The position numbers and the translations under genes are program-made. Of a stretch of DNA of 30,915 bases, positions 24,440 to 30,915 are shown in pieces (positions within the stretch are counted from its first letter, which is position 1; the number at the start of each line of letters is the position of its first letter). The stretch is from Atribacteria bacterium SCGC AAA255-G05. Lineage in GTDB: Bacteria; Atribacterota; Phoenicimicrobiia; Phoenicimicrobiales; Phoenicimicrobiaceae. A model generated the notes under the pieces. The model saw only the letters and a list, made by a program, of their open reading frames with translations. It was not told the origin of the DNA and did no database searches. The stretch spans positions 14,336-45,250 of the forward strand of contig ASPA01000008.1 of assembly GCA_000405605.1 (NCBI GenBank), read 5' to 3'.

Positions 24440-24988
24440 CTATTTTTTGTCTTCGTAAAATATTTTATCTATATGTATTTTAATTTCTTTCGTTTCTATC
24501 CCACTTGTTTCCAAGAGATATTCTTTTAATTTTCCTTGAATTTTTTCTGAAAGTTCAGGAATGTTTACGTTCTGCTTTACAGAAAGATGAAGATCTATGT
24601 TTATCCCCCCGGATTTTAAAATATTTATTTCTGGCTTGGTTTCTGTAATTTCTTCTATCCCTTTAATTACTTTTAAGGTCAAATGTTTTATAGATCCGAT
24701 AGAAATTTTAATTTCTCCAAAGGAAGTCTTTTGTATTACGGATAAAATTCCCTTATCAGTTTTAACTTTTTGGTAGATTAAATAAATGGCTAAAAAAAAT
24801 AACAACACCCCTAGCAAGCCCAATATAATCTGGCTAAAGAAGCTAGAGTAGATCAAATAATTTGTTTTAAAGAAAAGACTTTCTAAGGAAAATAATCTCA
24901 AAGAAAGTGCCAAAAAAATTCCGGAGATGAAAACTACAACTACTAAAAACAAAACAAAAATAAAATTATTAAAACTTTCTTTACTCAT
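24440..24988 (-). CDS. amaP: Alkaline shock response membrane anchor protein AmaP
   Basis: Two N-terminal membrane helices (about 8-32 and 53-75) and an Asp23-like C-terminal domain, as in AmaP, which tethers Asp23 to the membrane. The ATG at 24988 with AAAGGA nine bases upstream gives 182 residues. The ATG at 25021 (11 residues longer) has no Shine-Dalgarno sequence. Next in the operon are asp23 and the DUF401 gene. Confidence 0.8.
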   Translation of the reverse strand: MSKESFNNFIFVLFLVVVVFISGIFLALSLRLFSLESLFFKTNYLIYSSFFSQIILGLLGVLLFFLAIYLIYQKVKTDKGILSVIQKTSFGEIKISIGSIKHLTLKVIKGIEEITETKPEINILKSGGINIDLHLSVKQNVNIPELSEKIQGKLKEYLLETSGIETKEIKIHIDKIFYEDKK

Positions 24989-25027
24989 TTTAAACCATCC
25001 TTTATGTTTTTTTCTACTCATACTCTG

Positions 25028-25160
25028 CTAACAACCGAAAACCGAAGACTTTCCAGTTGCAACTAAGAATCTTGTTTTTGTATTTTTCTTATACTTATTG
25101 TCCGCACCTATACGCTAAACGCTGTACGCTCCACGCTAGCTTTATTCACTAACGACTAAT
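25028..25160. repeat. Heptamer array between parB and amaP
   Basis: Two word families: CAACCGA, AAACCGA (25033-) and CTATACG, CTAAACG, CTGTACG, CTCCACG, CTAGCTT, TATTCAC, TAACGAC (25108-25156), all with period 7. The second family reappears inverted at 28501. Confidence 0.75.
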
Positions 25161-26009
25161 TTATTTTTCTTTTAACAACAGGCTGGCGATTCTTCTTAAA
25201 TCTTCTTTACTATAAAATTCTATGCTTATCTTCCCTTTCTTACCATCATATAATATGTTTATCTTGGTCCCTAAAACATCTCTTAATCTTCCCTCTACCT
25301 CGGGGAAGTGTTCGATGGTAATATTTTTAACTTTAAATTGCTTTTTTTGTACTTTTCCGATATTTTTTATCAAGCGCTCGGTATCTCTTACCGACAAATC
25401 ATTAGCAATTATTCTATCACACACCGCTCTTTGTACTTCTTCATCTTCTATGCTTAATAATAATTTAGCATGACCGAAAGATATTTTCCCTTCAGAAATA
25501 TTTTTTTGTATCTCCGAATTCAATTTTAATAGTCTTATGGTATTGGCGATCAAAGCCCTGCTCTTTCCGGTTACATCTGCCAATTCTTGCTGGGTAAGAT
25601 CAAACTCATCTACCAATCTTTTAAAGGCGTTGGCCTGCTCAACAGGATTAAGATCTTCTCTTTGAATATTTTCCACCAGGGCAATTTCTAGACTTTTTTC
25701 ATTGTTAATACTTTTTATAATTGCCGGTATCTTCTTTAATCCGATCTCTTTGGCAGCCTTCAGCCTCCGCTCTCCGGCAACTATTTCATATCCGTTAGCC
25801 ATTTTTCTTACAACAATTGGTTGAATTATTCCGTGTTTTTTAATTGACTCTTTCAGTTCCTCCATTTTTTCCTTATCGAAATTTTTACGGGGTTGAAAAA
25901 GGTTAGGGGTTAAACTTTCTGTATCCATTTCGATTACAAATCCTTTTTCTTTGTGTTCAGCCTTAGGTATAAGGGCTTCTAACCCTTTCCCTAATCCTCT
26001 TTTACTCAT
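25161..26009 (-). CDS. parB: Chromosome-partitioning protein ParB
   Basis: CTP-dependent clamp that loads at parS and spreads to organise the origin. The 282-residue protein starts with the ParA-activating RGLGKGLEALIP (4-15). Then come the ParB/Srx domain with GERRLKAA (79-86), ENIQREDLNPVEQA, a helix-turn-helix (TQQELADVTGKSRALIANTI) that reads parS, and a C-terminal dimer domain. It overlaps parA by eight bases. Two matching parS palindromes lie in the window. Confidence 0.96.
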   Translation of the reverse strand: MSKRGLGKGLEALIPKAEHKEKGFVIEMDTESLTPNLFQPRKNFDKEKMEELKESIKKHGIIQPIVVRKMANGYEIVAGERRLKAAKEIGLKKIPAIIKSINNEKSLEIALVENIQREDLNPVEQANAFKRLVDEFDLTQQELADVTGKSRALIANTIRLLKLNSEIQKNISEGKISFGHAKLLLSIEDEEVQRAVCDRIIANDLSVRDTERLIKNIGKVQKKQFKVKNITIEHFPEVEGRLRDVLGTKINILYDGKKGKISIEFYSKEDLRRIASLLLKEK

Positions 26010-26763
26010 TTGATATCACCTCTCGGGCTAATTTTTTATAAGCCATTGCCCCTTTGGATTTTGCGTCATACAAAACAACGGGCTTGCCGTAGCTGGGGGC
26101 TTCGCTCACTCTGACATTTCGCGGAACAACTGCTTTAAATATCTTTCCTTTAAAATGTTTTTTAACTTCCCCAACAACGTCGCGGGAAAGATTTGTGCGG
26201 CTATCATACATGGTCAGTAAAATCCCTTCGATTTCTAAAGATGAATTTAAATTCTCTCTGACCAGATTTATAGTATTTAATAATTGCCCAATACCTTCCA
26301 AGGCATAATATTCACACTGTATAGGAATAATAACCGCATCAGCGGCAGTAAGAGAGTTTAGGGTTAAAAGGCCCAGAGAAGGCGGACAATCAATGATTAT
26401 ATAATTATAATTATTGATAATTGATTTAATCGCGTGTTTTAATTTGTTTTCCCGAGAGATATAATTTACTAATTCTATTTCTGCCCCGGCTAATTGAATG
26501 GTGGAAGGTAAAATATCTAAATATTTTACCTGGGTCGGTAAAATGATTTCTTTTATCGGGGCTTGATTAATCAAAACATCATAAATACATCTTTTAACTT
26601 TTGATTTATCCAAACCTATGCCAGTGCTGGTATTCCCCTGGGGGTCTATGTCGATCAACAAAGTTTTTCTTTTGTGTAAGGCGATAGAAGTGCTTAAATT
26701 TACCGCGGTAGTAGTTTTGCCTACTCCACCTTTTTGGTTGGTGATTGCCAAGACTTTGGTCAT
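26002..26763 (-). CDS. parA: Chromosome-partitioning ATPase ParA/Soj
   Basis: ATP-dependent DNA-binding partner of ParB. The 253-residue protein has the deviant Walker A KGGVGKTTTAVNLS (10-23), Walker A' LLIDIDPQGNTSTG and YIIIDCPPSLGLLT. The short N-terminus makes it chromosomal Soj-type rather than a plasmid ParA with an operator-binding domain. AGGAG lies ~8 bases before the ATG. Confidence 0.96.
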   Translation of the reverse strand: MTKVLAITNQKGGVGKTTTAVNLSTSIALHKRKTLLIDIDPQGNTSTGIGLDKSKVKRCIYDVLINQAPIKEIILPTQVKYLDILPSTIQLAGAEIELVNYISRENKLKHAIKSIINNYNYIIIDCPPSLGLLTLNSLTAADAVIIPIQCEYYALEGIGQLLNTINLVRENLNSSLEIEGILLTMYDSRTNLSRDVVGEVKKHFKGKIFKAVVPRNVRVSEAPSYGKPVVLYDAKSKGAMAYKKLAREVISNE

Positions 26764-26780
26764 AGATATTCTCCTAAAAT

Positions 26781-26955
26781 GATTACTCGTATTACAAATT
26801 AGTCGTTGGTGAATCGTATCGCGTATTGCGTATCGAGTATCGCGTTAAGAAAATCAGAATTCAAAATTCAAAACTCTACGCTTAACGCTATATGCTAATT
26901 ATCTTAACCGACTAACCAAGTAATTAATTAACGAATCAAAGAATCAAGGAATATA
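26781..26955. repeat. 25-unit heptamer array upstream of parA
   Basis: Drifting 7-base words in a single phase. Examples: GTATCGC, GTATTGC, GTATCGA, GTATCGC; then AATTCAA twice; CGCTTAA, CGCTATA, TGCTAAT; ATCAAAG, AATCAAG. Word families change along the array while phase is kept. This and the following items fill the 890-base gap between parA and rsmG; no gene is seen there. Confidence 0.8.
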
Positions 26956-27010
26956 ATTAAATTATGATTACACAGATATTACAGATAGAACATTTGTTCA
27001 TGATAATTAA

Positions 27011-27026
27011 TGTTCCACGTGGAACG
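27011..27026. promoter_or_regulatory. parS site 1
   Basis: TGTTCCACGTGGAACG: the parS palindrome (TGTTYCACGTGRAACA class) with one deviation at the last base. It is about 250 bases upstream of parA. Confidence 0.85.
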
Positions 27027-27063
27027 CTTGTTTATTAATATAAGTTTACGTTTGCAAGGAATA

Positions 27064-27146
27064 TAGTTAACCAGTTACCGGTTGGCCAGCTTACCAGTTA
27101 ATACTAATTCACCAATTTGTCGATTCACCGATTGACCGATTATATT
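27064..27146. repeat. Octamer array
   Basis: AGTTAACC, AGTTACCG, AGCTTACC, GATTCACC, GATTGACC type words with a few slips, the same class as at 13441 and 18779. Confidence 0.7.
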
Positions 27147-27229
27147 CGTTGAGATTAAATGCAAGTTTTCGGTTAACGGTTTTTAGTTTTCAGACTTTAA
27201 TTCATTAGTTGTTAGTTTATTATCTTTTC

Positions 27230-27329
27230 TGTCATTGCGAGCGAACAAAGTGAGCGTGGCAATCCCGGATTGAGATTGCTTCCCCTGCTTTCGCATGGGG
27301 CAGGCTGACTAAAATTTCTCGTAATGACA
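27230..27329. mobile_element. MITE-like element, 100 bp with 12-bp imperfect terminal inverted repeats
   Basis: Ends TGTCATTGCGAG (27230-27241) and CTCGTAATGACA (27318-27329) are inverted repeats with one mismatch. Inside are sub-palindromes including CCCCTGC/GCAGG-type arms (CCCCTGCTTTCGCATGGGG). No coding capacity. No clear target duplication is seen. A half copy is at 18958. Confidence 0.7.
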
Positions 27330-27443
27330 AGAATATATTGTATTTTTGTAGGAGTGGAACTCATCCTCCCCGGGTTATTTAATAATTTTTTTTAGCACAG
27401 GATTTGTTCCAAAGTTTTATCTGTATCTTAATCTTCTAACTAG

Positions 27444-27470
27444 CTAATCGGGTAACCAATTAACCAATCC
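27444..27470. repeat. Short octamer array
   Basis: GCTAATCG, GGTAACCA, ATTAACCA: three octamers immediately before a long heptamer array. Confidence 0.5.
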
Positions 27471-27617
27471 TAAGCGAGATACGATTCACGAAATATGAGA
27501 TATGTATTTGCTATCTACTCGATATTATCTTATCTCCTGAATTCTGACTCCTGGCTCCTGACTTCTTTTTTCTTCCTGAGATACGGGTTTAGTTTTGCGT
27601 TTTTCGCTTTTCGTTTT
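27471..27617. repeat. 21-unit heptamer array downstream of rsmG
   Basis: Words such as GATACGA, CTCCTGA, ATTCTGA, CTCCTGG, CTCCTGA, then GCGTTTT, TCGCTTT, TCGTTTT, all in one 7-base phase. The block TTTTGCG-TTTTTCG-CTTTTCG-TTTTTAC is shared with 28806-28830. Confidence 0.8.
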
Positions 27618-27657
27618 TACTTGTTTATAATATATTACTTATATTATCAAAAATGTT

Positions 27658-28395
27658 TCAAAAATACAAAGGTCTTTTTTGAGGTAAACCTAATTTTCTG
27701 GGGTATTCTGAAGGAGTATCTTTTATTTTCTTAATTACTAGAAGATATCTTTCTTGATTTATAAAAGGAATTAGAACATTTTCCACTCCAATCAACTCTC
27801 CGCCTAAAACCTGTACTGTCTTAAGGCTTTTTTCTGTTTCTTCCTTATATGACCTTCCTTTTTGAGCTACAAACAATCCCCCCACTCTCACCAAGGGAAG
27901 GCAATATTCGCTGAGAACGTTTAAGCGAGCTACTGCTCTGGATATGGCTATATCATATCTCTCTCGGTAATCTTCGCTTTTTCCGAAAGTTTCTGCTCTC
28001 CCATTAAGTATCTCAACTTGCTGAAAATTCATTTCTCCTATTATTTTTTCTAAAAATACGGCCTTCTTCTTTCTTGCTTCCAGGAGAGATAATCTAATCG
28101 AAGGACATATTATTTTAATTGGCATACCCGGAAAGCCTGCGCCTGCTCCCACGTCAATAATATTTATTCCTTCTGTATCACTATATTTATTAATAACTTT
28201 TACACAACTAATAGAATCTAAGAAGTGCTTAATAATTATTTCCCGGGGTGTTTTTAAAGAAGTTAAGTTTATTTTTTGATTCCATTGGACCAGTAACTCT
28301 AAAAATCGGGAAAATTTTTTGATCTGCTCTTTATAGAGATTAATTCCCATTTTTTGGGCACCGTCTATTAAAATATTTTCATCGTCTTTTAACAA
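27658..28395 (-). CDS. rsmG: 16S rRNA (guanine-N7)-methyltransferase RsmG
   Basis: Methylates G527 of 16S rRNA with SAM. The 245-residue protein shows WNQKINLTSLKTP (39-51), the SAM loop DVGAGAGFPGMP, SRAVARLNVL and the C-terminal SEYPRKLGLPQKRPL signature. The start is TTG at 28395, with GGAG nine bases upstream. RsmG is a classic origin neighbour; mnmG, usually next to it, is absent and the space toward mnmE is non-coding with candidate oriC. Confidence 0.95.
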   Translation of the reverse strand: MLKDDENILIDGAQKMGINLYKEQIKKFSRFLELLVQWNQKINLTSLKTPREIIIKHFLDSISCVKVINKYSDTEGINIIDVGAGAGFPGMPIKIICPSIRLSLLEARKKKAVFLEKIIGEMNFQQVEILNGRAETFGKSEDYRERYDIAISRAVARLNVLSEYCLPLVRVGGLFVAQKGRSYKEETEKSLKTVQVLGGELIGVENVLIPFINQERYLLVIKKIKDTPSEYPRKLGLPQKRPLYF

Positions 28396-28417
28396 AAAAA
28401 ATTCTCCTCTTTTTCTA

Positions 28418-28478
28418 ATCTACCAATCTGCCAATTATATTAGTTACCCGTTTAACCAGTTTTCCTGTTGGCCGATTG
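28418..28478. repeat. Octamer array upstream of rsmG
   Basis: AATCTACC, AATCTGCC, TAGTTACC, AGTTTTCC, TGTTGGCC: degenerate 8-base words. Confidence 0.6.
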
Positions 28479-28500
28479 TATTGTCATTATTGAATAAATC

Positions 28501-28617
28501 TAGCGTGGAGCGTACAGCATATAGCGTTTAGTTAAGAAAGAAAAAGATAAGAAGGTATCGAATATCGAGTAAAAATGGTCTACCGGTCGCCCGGTCTTCC
28601 GATCTACCAGTCAATAC
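28501..28617. repeat. Heptamer array joined to an octamer array
   Basis: 28501-28577: TAGCGTG, GAGCGTA, CAGCATA, TAGCGTT, TAGTTAA, GAAAGAA and others, period 7. 28578-28617: GTCTACCG, GTCGCCCG, GTCTTCCG, ATCTACCA, period 8. The period changes cleanly at the junction. A further octamer pair (ATTGGTGA twice) is at 28713-28728. Confidence 0.75.
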
Positions 28618-28760
28618 AATAAGCAATGCGATTTCACTTACTTAAAAACTGATTCTTATCTAAAAACTATAAACCAATAACTTGTATTAATGCTAACGAC
28701 TATTTTAATTGGTGAATTGGTGAATTAATTTTAACTGGCCAACAGAGTAACTTTTCTCAC

Positions 28761-28893
28761 GCAGTGCGCGATACGCGATACGATTCTCAAGATACAAGAT
28801 GCGAATTTAGTTTTACGCTTTTCGTTTTTTACTATATACTAGATACTACATGCTGTATTCTCACTAACTAACGACTATTCACTAACGACTAGT
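28761..28893. repeat. 19-unit heptamer array bordering oriC
   Basis: GCGATAC twice, AAGATAC, AAGATGC, GCTTTTC, ACTATAT, ACTAGAT, ACTACAT, AACTAAC, GACTATT, CACTAAC, all in one phase without a slip for 133 bases. It ends six bases before the first DnaA-box-like site. Confidence 0.85.
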
Positions 28894-28898
28894 TGTGC

Positions 28899-29189
28899 TT
28901 TTCCACAATTTATCCACATAAATTAAATAATAGTAAATATTGTGATTTAAACCCAGTTTAATTCAAAAATTAAAAAACTACAATCAAAAAACTTTTTTTA
29001 ATTGGTAAAATCTTAATCCGTTGTTAAAAACATGGTAGTTAAACATTTTACATAAGTTATTTTTTGACTTATTTTTTGTGCGGATATCTAATTTAATTGA
29101 GGAAATAGCTTAAAAGCTTAGATTCTAATTAATTTTAAGTTTTCCACAGTTTATTCACAATCAGTTTTTAAAATGTTCCACGTGGAACA
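28899..29189. other. oriC: Candidate chromosomal replication origin (oriC)
   Basis: The non-coding stretch is very AT-rich. It contains a perfect DnaA box TTATCCACA (28910-28918) and three one-mismatch boxes: TTTTCCACA (28899-28907), TTTTCCACA (29140-29148) and TTATTCACA (29151-29159), all in the same orientation. Between the box pairs lies ~220 bases of A/T-dominated DNA suitable for unwinding. A parS closes the right side. Position between rsmG and mnmE, next to parAB, matches known origin neighbourhoods. dnaA itself is not in the window. Confidence 0.75.
29174..29189. promoter_or_regulatory. parS site 2
   Basis: Perfect 16-base palindrome TGTTCCACGTGGAACA, the canonical ParB-binding site, 15 bases from the last DnaA box. 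Confidence 0.92.
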
Positions 29190-29238
29190 TTACCCTTTTA
29201 AGAAAAATTTTTTTGCCTTATTATACAAAATTAATCTA

Positions 29239-30651
29239 TTATTTCCCTATACAAAAACGAGAAAATATATCATTGACTATTTCATCACTTAAAGAATCTC
29301 CGGTAATTTCACCCAAAGAATCCAGGACATCTTTTAAATCGATAGTTAAAAAATCATAGGTTATTTTCTCTTTTAATCCTGCCAATACATTTTCTAATGC
29401 CTGTTTTGCTCTATTTAATTGGTTCGCCTGCCTCACATTATTTATAATTACTCCGTTTTCTGGTATTACTAACCCCTCCATAGCTGCCCTGGCCAGCTTT
29501 TCTTCTAACTCTTCTATACCAATCTTTTCTTCTAAAGACATCTTTATGCTATCTTTAACATTTAAAAGATCGAACAACTTCTCTCTATCAATCTTTTCAT
29601 TCAAATCTATCTTATTTTCAATTACTATAACCTTTTTATTTTCATTTATTTCTTTATTTATCTCTTTAATTACTTCTTTGTCTTCCGAAGACAGGGGAAC
29701 GCTTGTATCAAACATAGCCAAAATTAGGTTGGATTCTTTTAAATGTTTCATCATCTTTTTAATACTTATCTTTTCTATGATATTTTCTGGATTTTTAAGC
29801 CCGGCTGTATCTATAATTTTAAAAGCTATCCCTTTAATATTTATTAGCTCCTCGATGGCATCTCTGGTTGTTCCCGGAATATGGGTAACAATAGCACGAT
29901 TTTCTCTTAATAAAGTGTTGAAAAGGCTGGATTTCCCAACATTAGCCTTGCCGACTATCAGAGCACTTATCCCTTCTTTGAGTATTTTCCCATAATCCAG
30001 AGTCTCTATGAGAGAATTAACCTCTTTTAAAATATAACTTATATTTTCCTCTATATTTTTCGGGCTTATCTCTTTAATGTCCTGATCGGGAAAATCCATG
30101 GGGGCTTCAATCTCTGCGGAAATCCTTATCAACCTATTCCTCAAATCTACAATCTTCTTCTTCAGGCTCCCGCCTAATTGGGCTAACGAAGAAATTAAAC
30201 TCCTCTCGGTTTTGGCCTGAATCAGGTCAATTACTGCTTCCGCCTGGCTTAAATCAATCCTGCCGTTTAAAAAGGCTCTTTTAGTAAATTCTCCCGGTTC
30301 AGCCATCCTTGCCCCACAATTAATCACTGTTTCAAGAACTTTCCTGAGAGAGAGTATCCCCCCATGACAATTAAATTCTACGGTGTCTTCCCGGGTATAA
30401 GTTTGGGGTTTTTTCATTAAAACTAAAATAACCTCATCAATTTTCTCCCCGCTTTCCGGATTTATTACAAATCCGTAATGAACGGTATGGCTGAAGAAAC
30501 TTTTAATCTTTGTTTTATTTAAATTTTTATCTCTAAATACCTCTTGGGTTATTTCTAATACTTTTGGGCCGCTTATTCTGACAATGCCGATTCCGCTCTC
30601 CCCAATTGGGGTAGAGATAGCAGCGATAGTATCATTTTCCCAAAATTTCAT
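29239..30651 (-). CDS. mnmE: tRNA modification GTPase MnmE
   Basis: With MnmG it modifies U34 of certain tRNAs (cmnm5U/nm5U). The 470-residue protein has the folate-binding N-domain (DTIAAISTPIGESGIGIVRI), an all-helical domain, and an inserted G domain: GKANVGKSS (234-242), PGTTRD (259-264), DTAGL (281-285) and ENKID. It ends in the obligatory C-terminal FCIGK with C467. AAGGAG precedes the ATG. If oriC is at ~29 kb, this gene is transcribed toward the origin, against the fork leaving to the right. Its partner mnmG is not in the window. Confidence 0.97.
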   Translation of the reverse strand: MKFWENDTIAAISTPIGESGIGIVRISGPKVLEITQEVFRDKNLNKTKIKSFFSHTVHYGFVINPESGEKIDEVILVLMKKPQTYTREDTVEFNCHGGILSLRKVLETVINCGARMAEPGEFTKRAFLNGRIDLSQAEAVIDLIQAKTERSLISSLAQLGGSLKKKIVDLRNRLIRISAEIEAPMDFPDQDIKEISPKNIEENISYILKEVNSLIETLDYGKILKEGISALIVGKANVGKSSLFNTLLRENRAIVTHIPGTTRDAIEELINIKGIAFKIIDTAGLKNPENIIEKISIKKMMKHLKESNLILAMFDTSVPLSSEDKEVIKEINKEINENKKVIVIENKIDLNEKIDREKLFDLLNVKDSIKMSLEEKIGIEELEEKLARAAMEGLVIPENGVIINNVRQANQLNRAKQALENVLAGLKEKITYDFLTIDLKDVLDSLGEITGDSLSDEIVNDIFSRFCIGK

Positions 30652-30684
30652 AGGTCTTCTCCTTGTTTAGTCGTTTATCAAAAA

Positions 30685-30803
30685 GTATCGAGTATCGAGT
30701 ATCGAGTATATAGTATATAGCGAAGAAAAAAGAGAAAAGAAAAATACAGAACTCAAAATCTTTTTTCGTATATTGTATTGCGTTAAAAGAATCAGAATTC
30801 AGA
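30685..30803. repeat. 17-unit heptamer array upstream of mnmE
   Basis: GTATCGA three times, GTATATA twice, then GCGAAGA, AAAAAGA, GAAAAGA, ..., TATTGCG, TTAAAAG, AATCAGA, ATTCAGA. The succession GTATCG - TTAAAAGAATCAGAATTC recurs in the array at 26781. Confidence 0.85.
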
Positions 30804-30806
30804 AAC

Positions 30807-30853
30807 GGGACTACGATGTATCGTAACCCAAAGCAGAACAGGCGAGACGCCTG
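30807..30853. repeat. Double-palindrome (BIME-like) element
   Basis: Two hairpins: GGGACTACGAT...ATCGTAACCC (30807-30829) and CAGGCG-AGA-CGCCTG (30839-30853). The following bases to the window end include GACACGGCACGCTCTGTCTC, which looks like part of another repeat cut by the edge. Confidence 0.6.
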
Positions 30854-30915
30854 GTTAATATTTTTTAACCGTTAATTAGCACAAGAAGACACGGCACGCT
30901 CTGTCTCTACCTTAT

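Noticed and set aside
24989..25021. An 11-residue longer AmaP start
   Set aside because: No Shine-Dalgarno sequence; the downstream ATG has one.
26764..27657. CRISPR array in the repeat-rich parA-rsmG gap
   Set aside because: Words are 7-8 bases and contiguous, with no unique spacers of constant length and no cas genes.

Overview
The window is an AT-rich bacterial chromosome segment that carries the replication-origin neighbourhood of an uncultured-type anaerobe. It holds gyrA, gyrB, dciA, recF, a dnaN stub, parB, parA, rsmG and mnmE, plus a candidate oriC and two parS palindromes. Gene content looks Firmicutes-like: a T-box leader, the Asp23/AmaP pair and several TTG starts behind good ribosome binding sites. 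The dispersed repeat load is unusual. A candidate phylum such as Atribacterota or a relative fits, but this is an inference; no rRNA gene is present to settle it.

Bases 1-9000 are an accessory zone: a 5'-truncated IS1182-type transposase, a tRNA-dihydrouridine synthase, a phospholipid pair (lipid kinase and acyltransferase), and a tiny Cys-Cys Lys/Gly peptide gene with its own promoter. Then come a CDP-alcohol phosphatidyltransferase with a damaged or non-standard 5' end, a membrane-anchored flavodoxin-like protein coupled to a frameshifted DUF1349 gene, the last 48 codons of a tyrosine recombinase, and a TraB-family membrane protein. A plus-strand gene at 9172-11112 fuses a methyltransferase to a D-Ala-D-Ala-ligase-like ATP-grasp enzyme.

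Bases 11139-16134 form one minus-strand aspartate-pathway operon, hom-thrB-lysC-asd. It is headed by a promoter and a T-box riboswitch whose likely specifier is ACC (threonine). Charged tRNA-Thr should let the leader terminate, and uncharged tRNA-Thr should allow synthesis of homoserine and threonine precursors.

Bases 16220-30651 are the origin block, almost all on the minus strand. RecF and DciA are translationally coupled, and gyrB has its own promoter and a structured leader. The dnaN gene upstream of recF is reduced to its last ~46 codons, joined to a DUF401 transporter gene that itself looks cut short. This is a rearrangement breakpoint in the usual dnaA-dnaN-recF cluster. The candidate oriC (four DnaA-box-like sites in AT-rich DNA) lies between rsmG and mnmE next to one parS; the second parS lies upstream of parA.

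The most striking unexplained feature is in the spacers. Many are built from drifting tandem words of exactly 7 nt (for example 26781-26955, 27471-27617, 28761-28893, 30685-30803) or 8 nt (for example 18779-18866, 13441-13536). They share a common vocabulary between sites, run into gene ends, and are densest around oriC/parABS. REP-like palindromes and a MITE-like element are mixed in.
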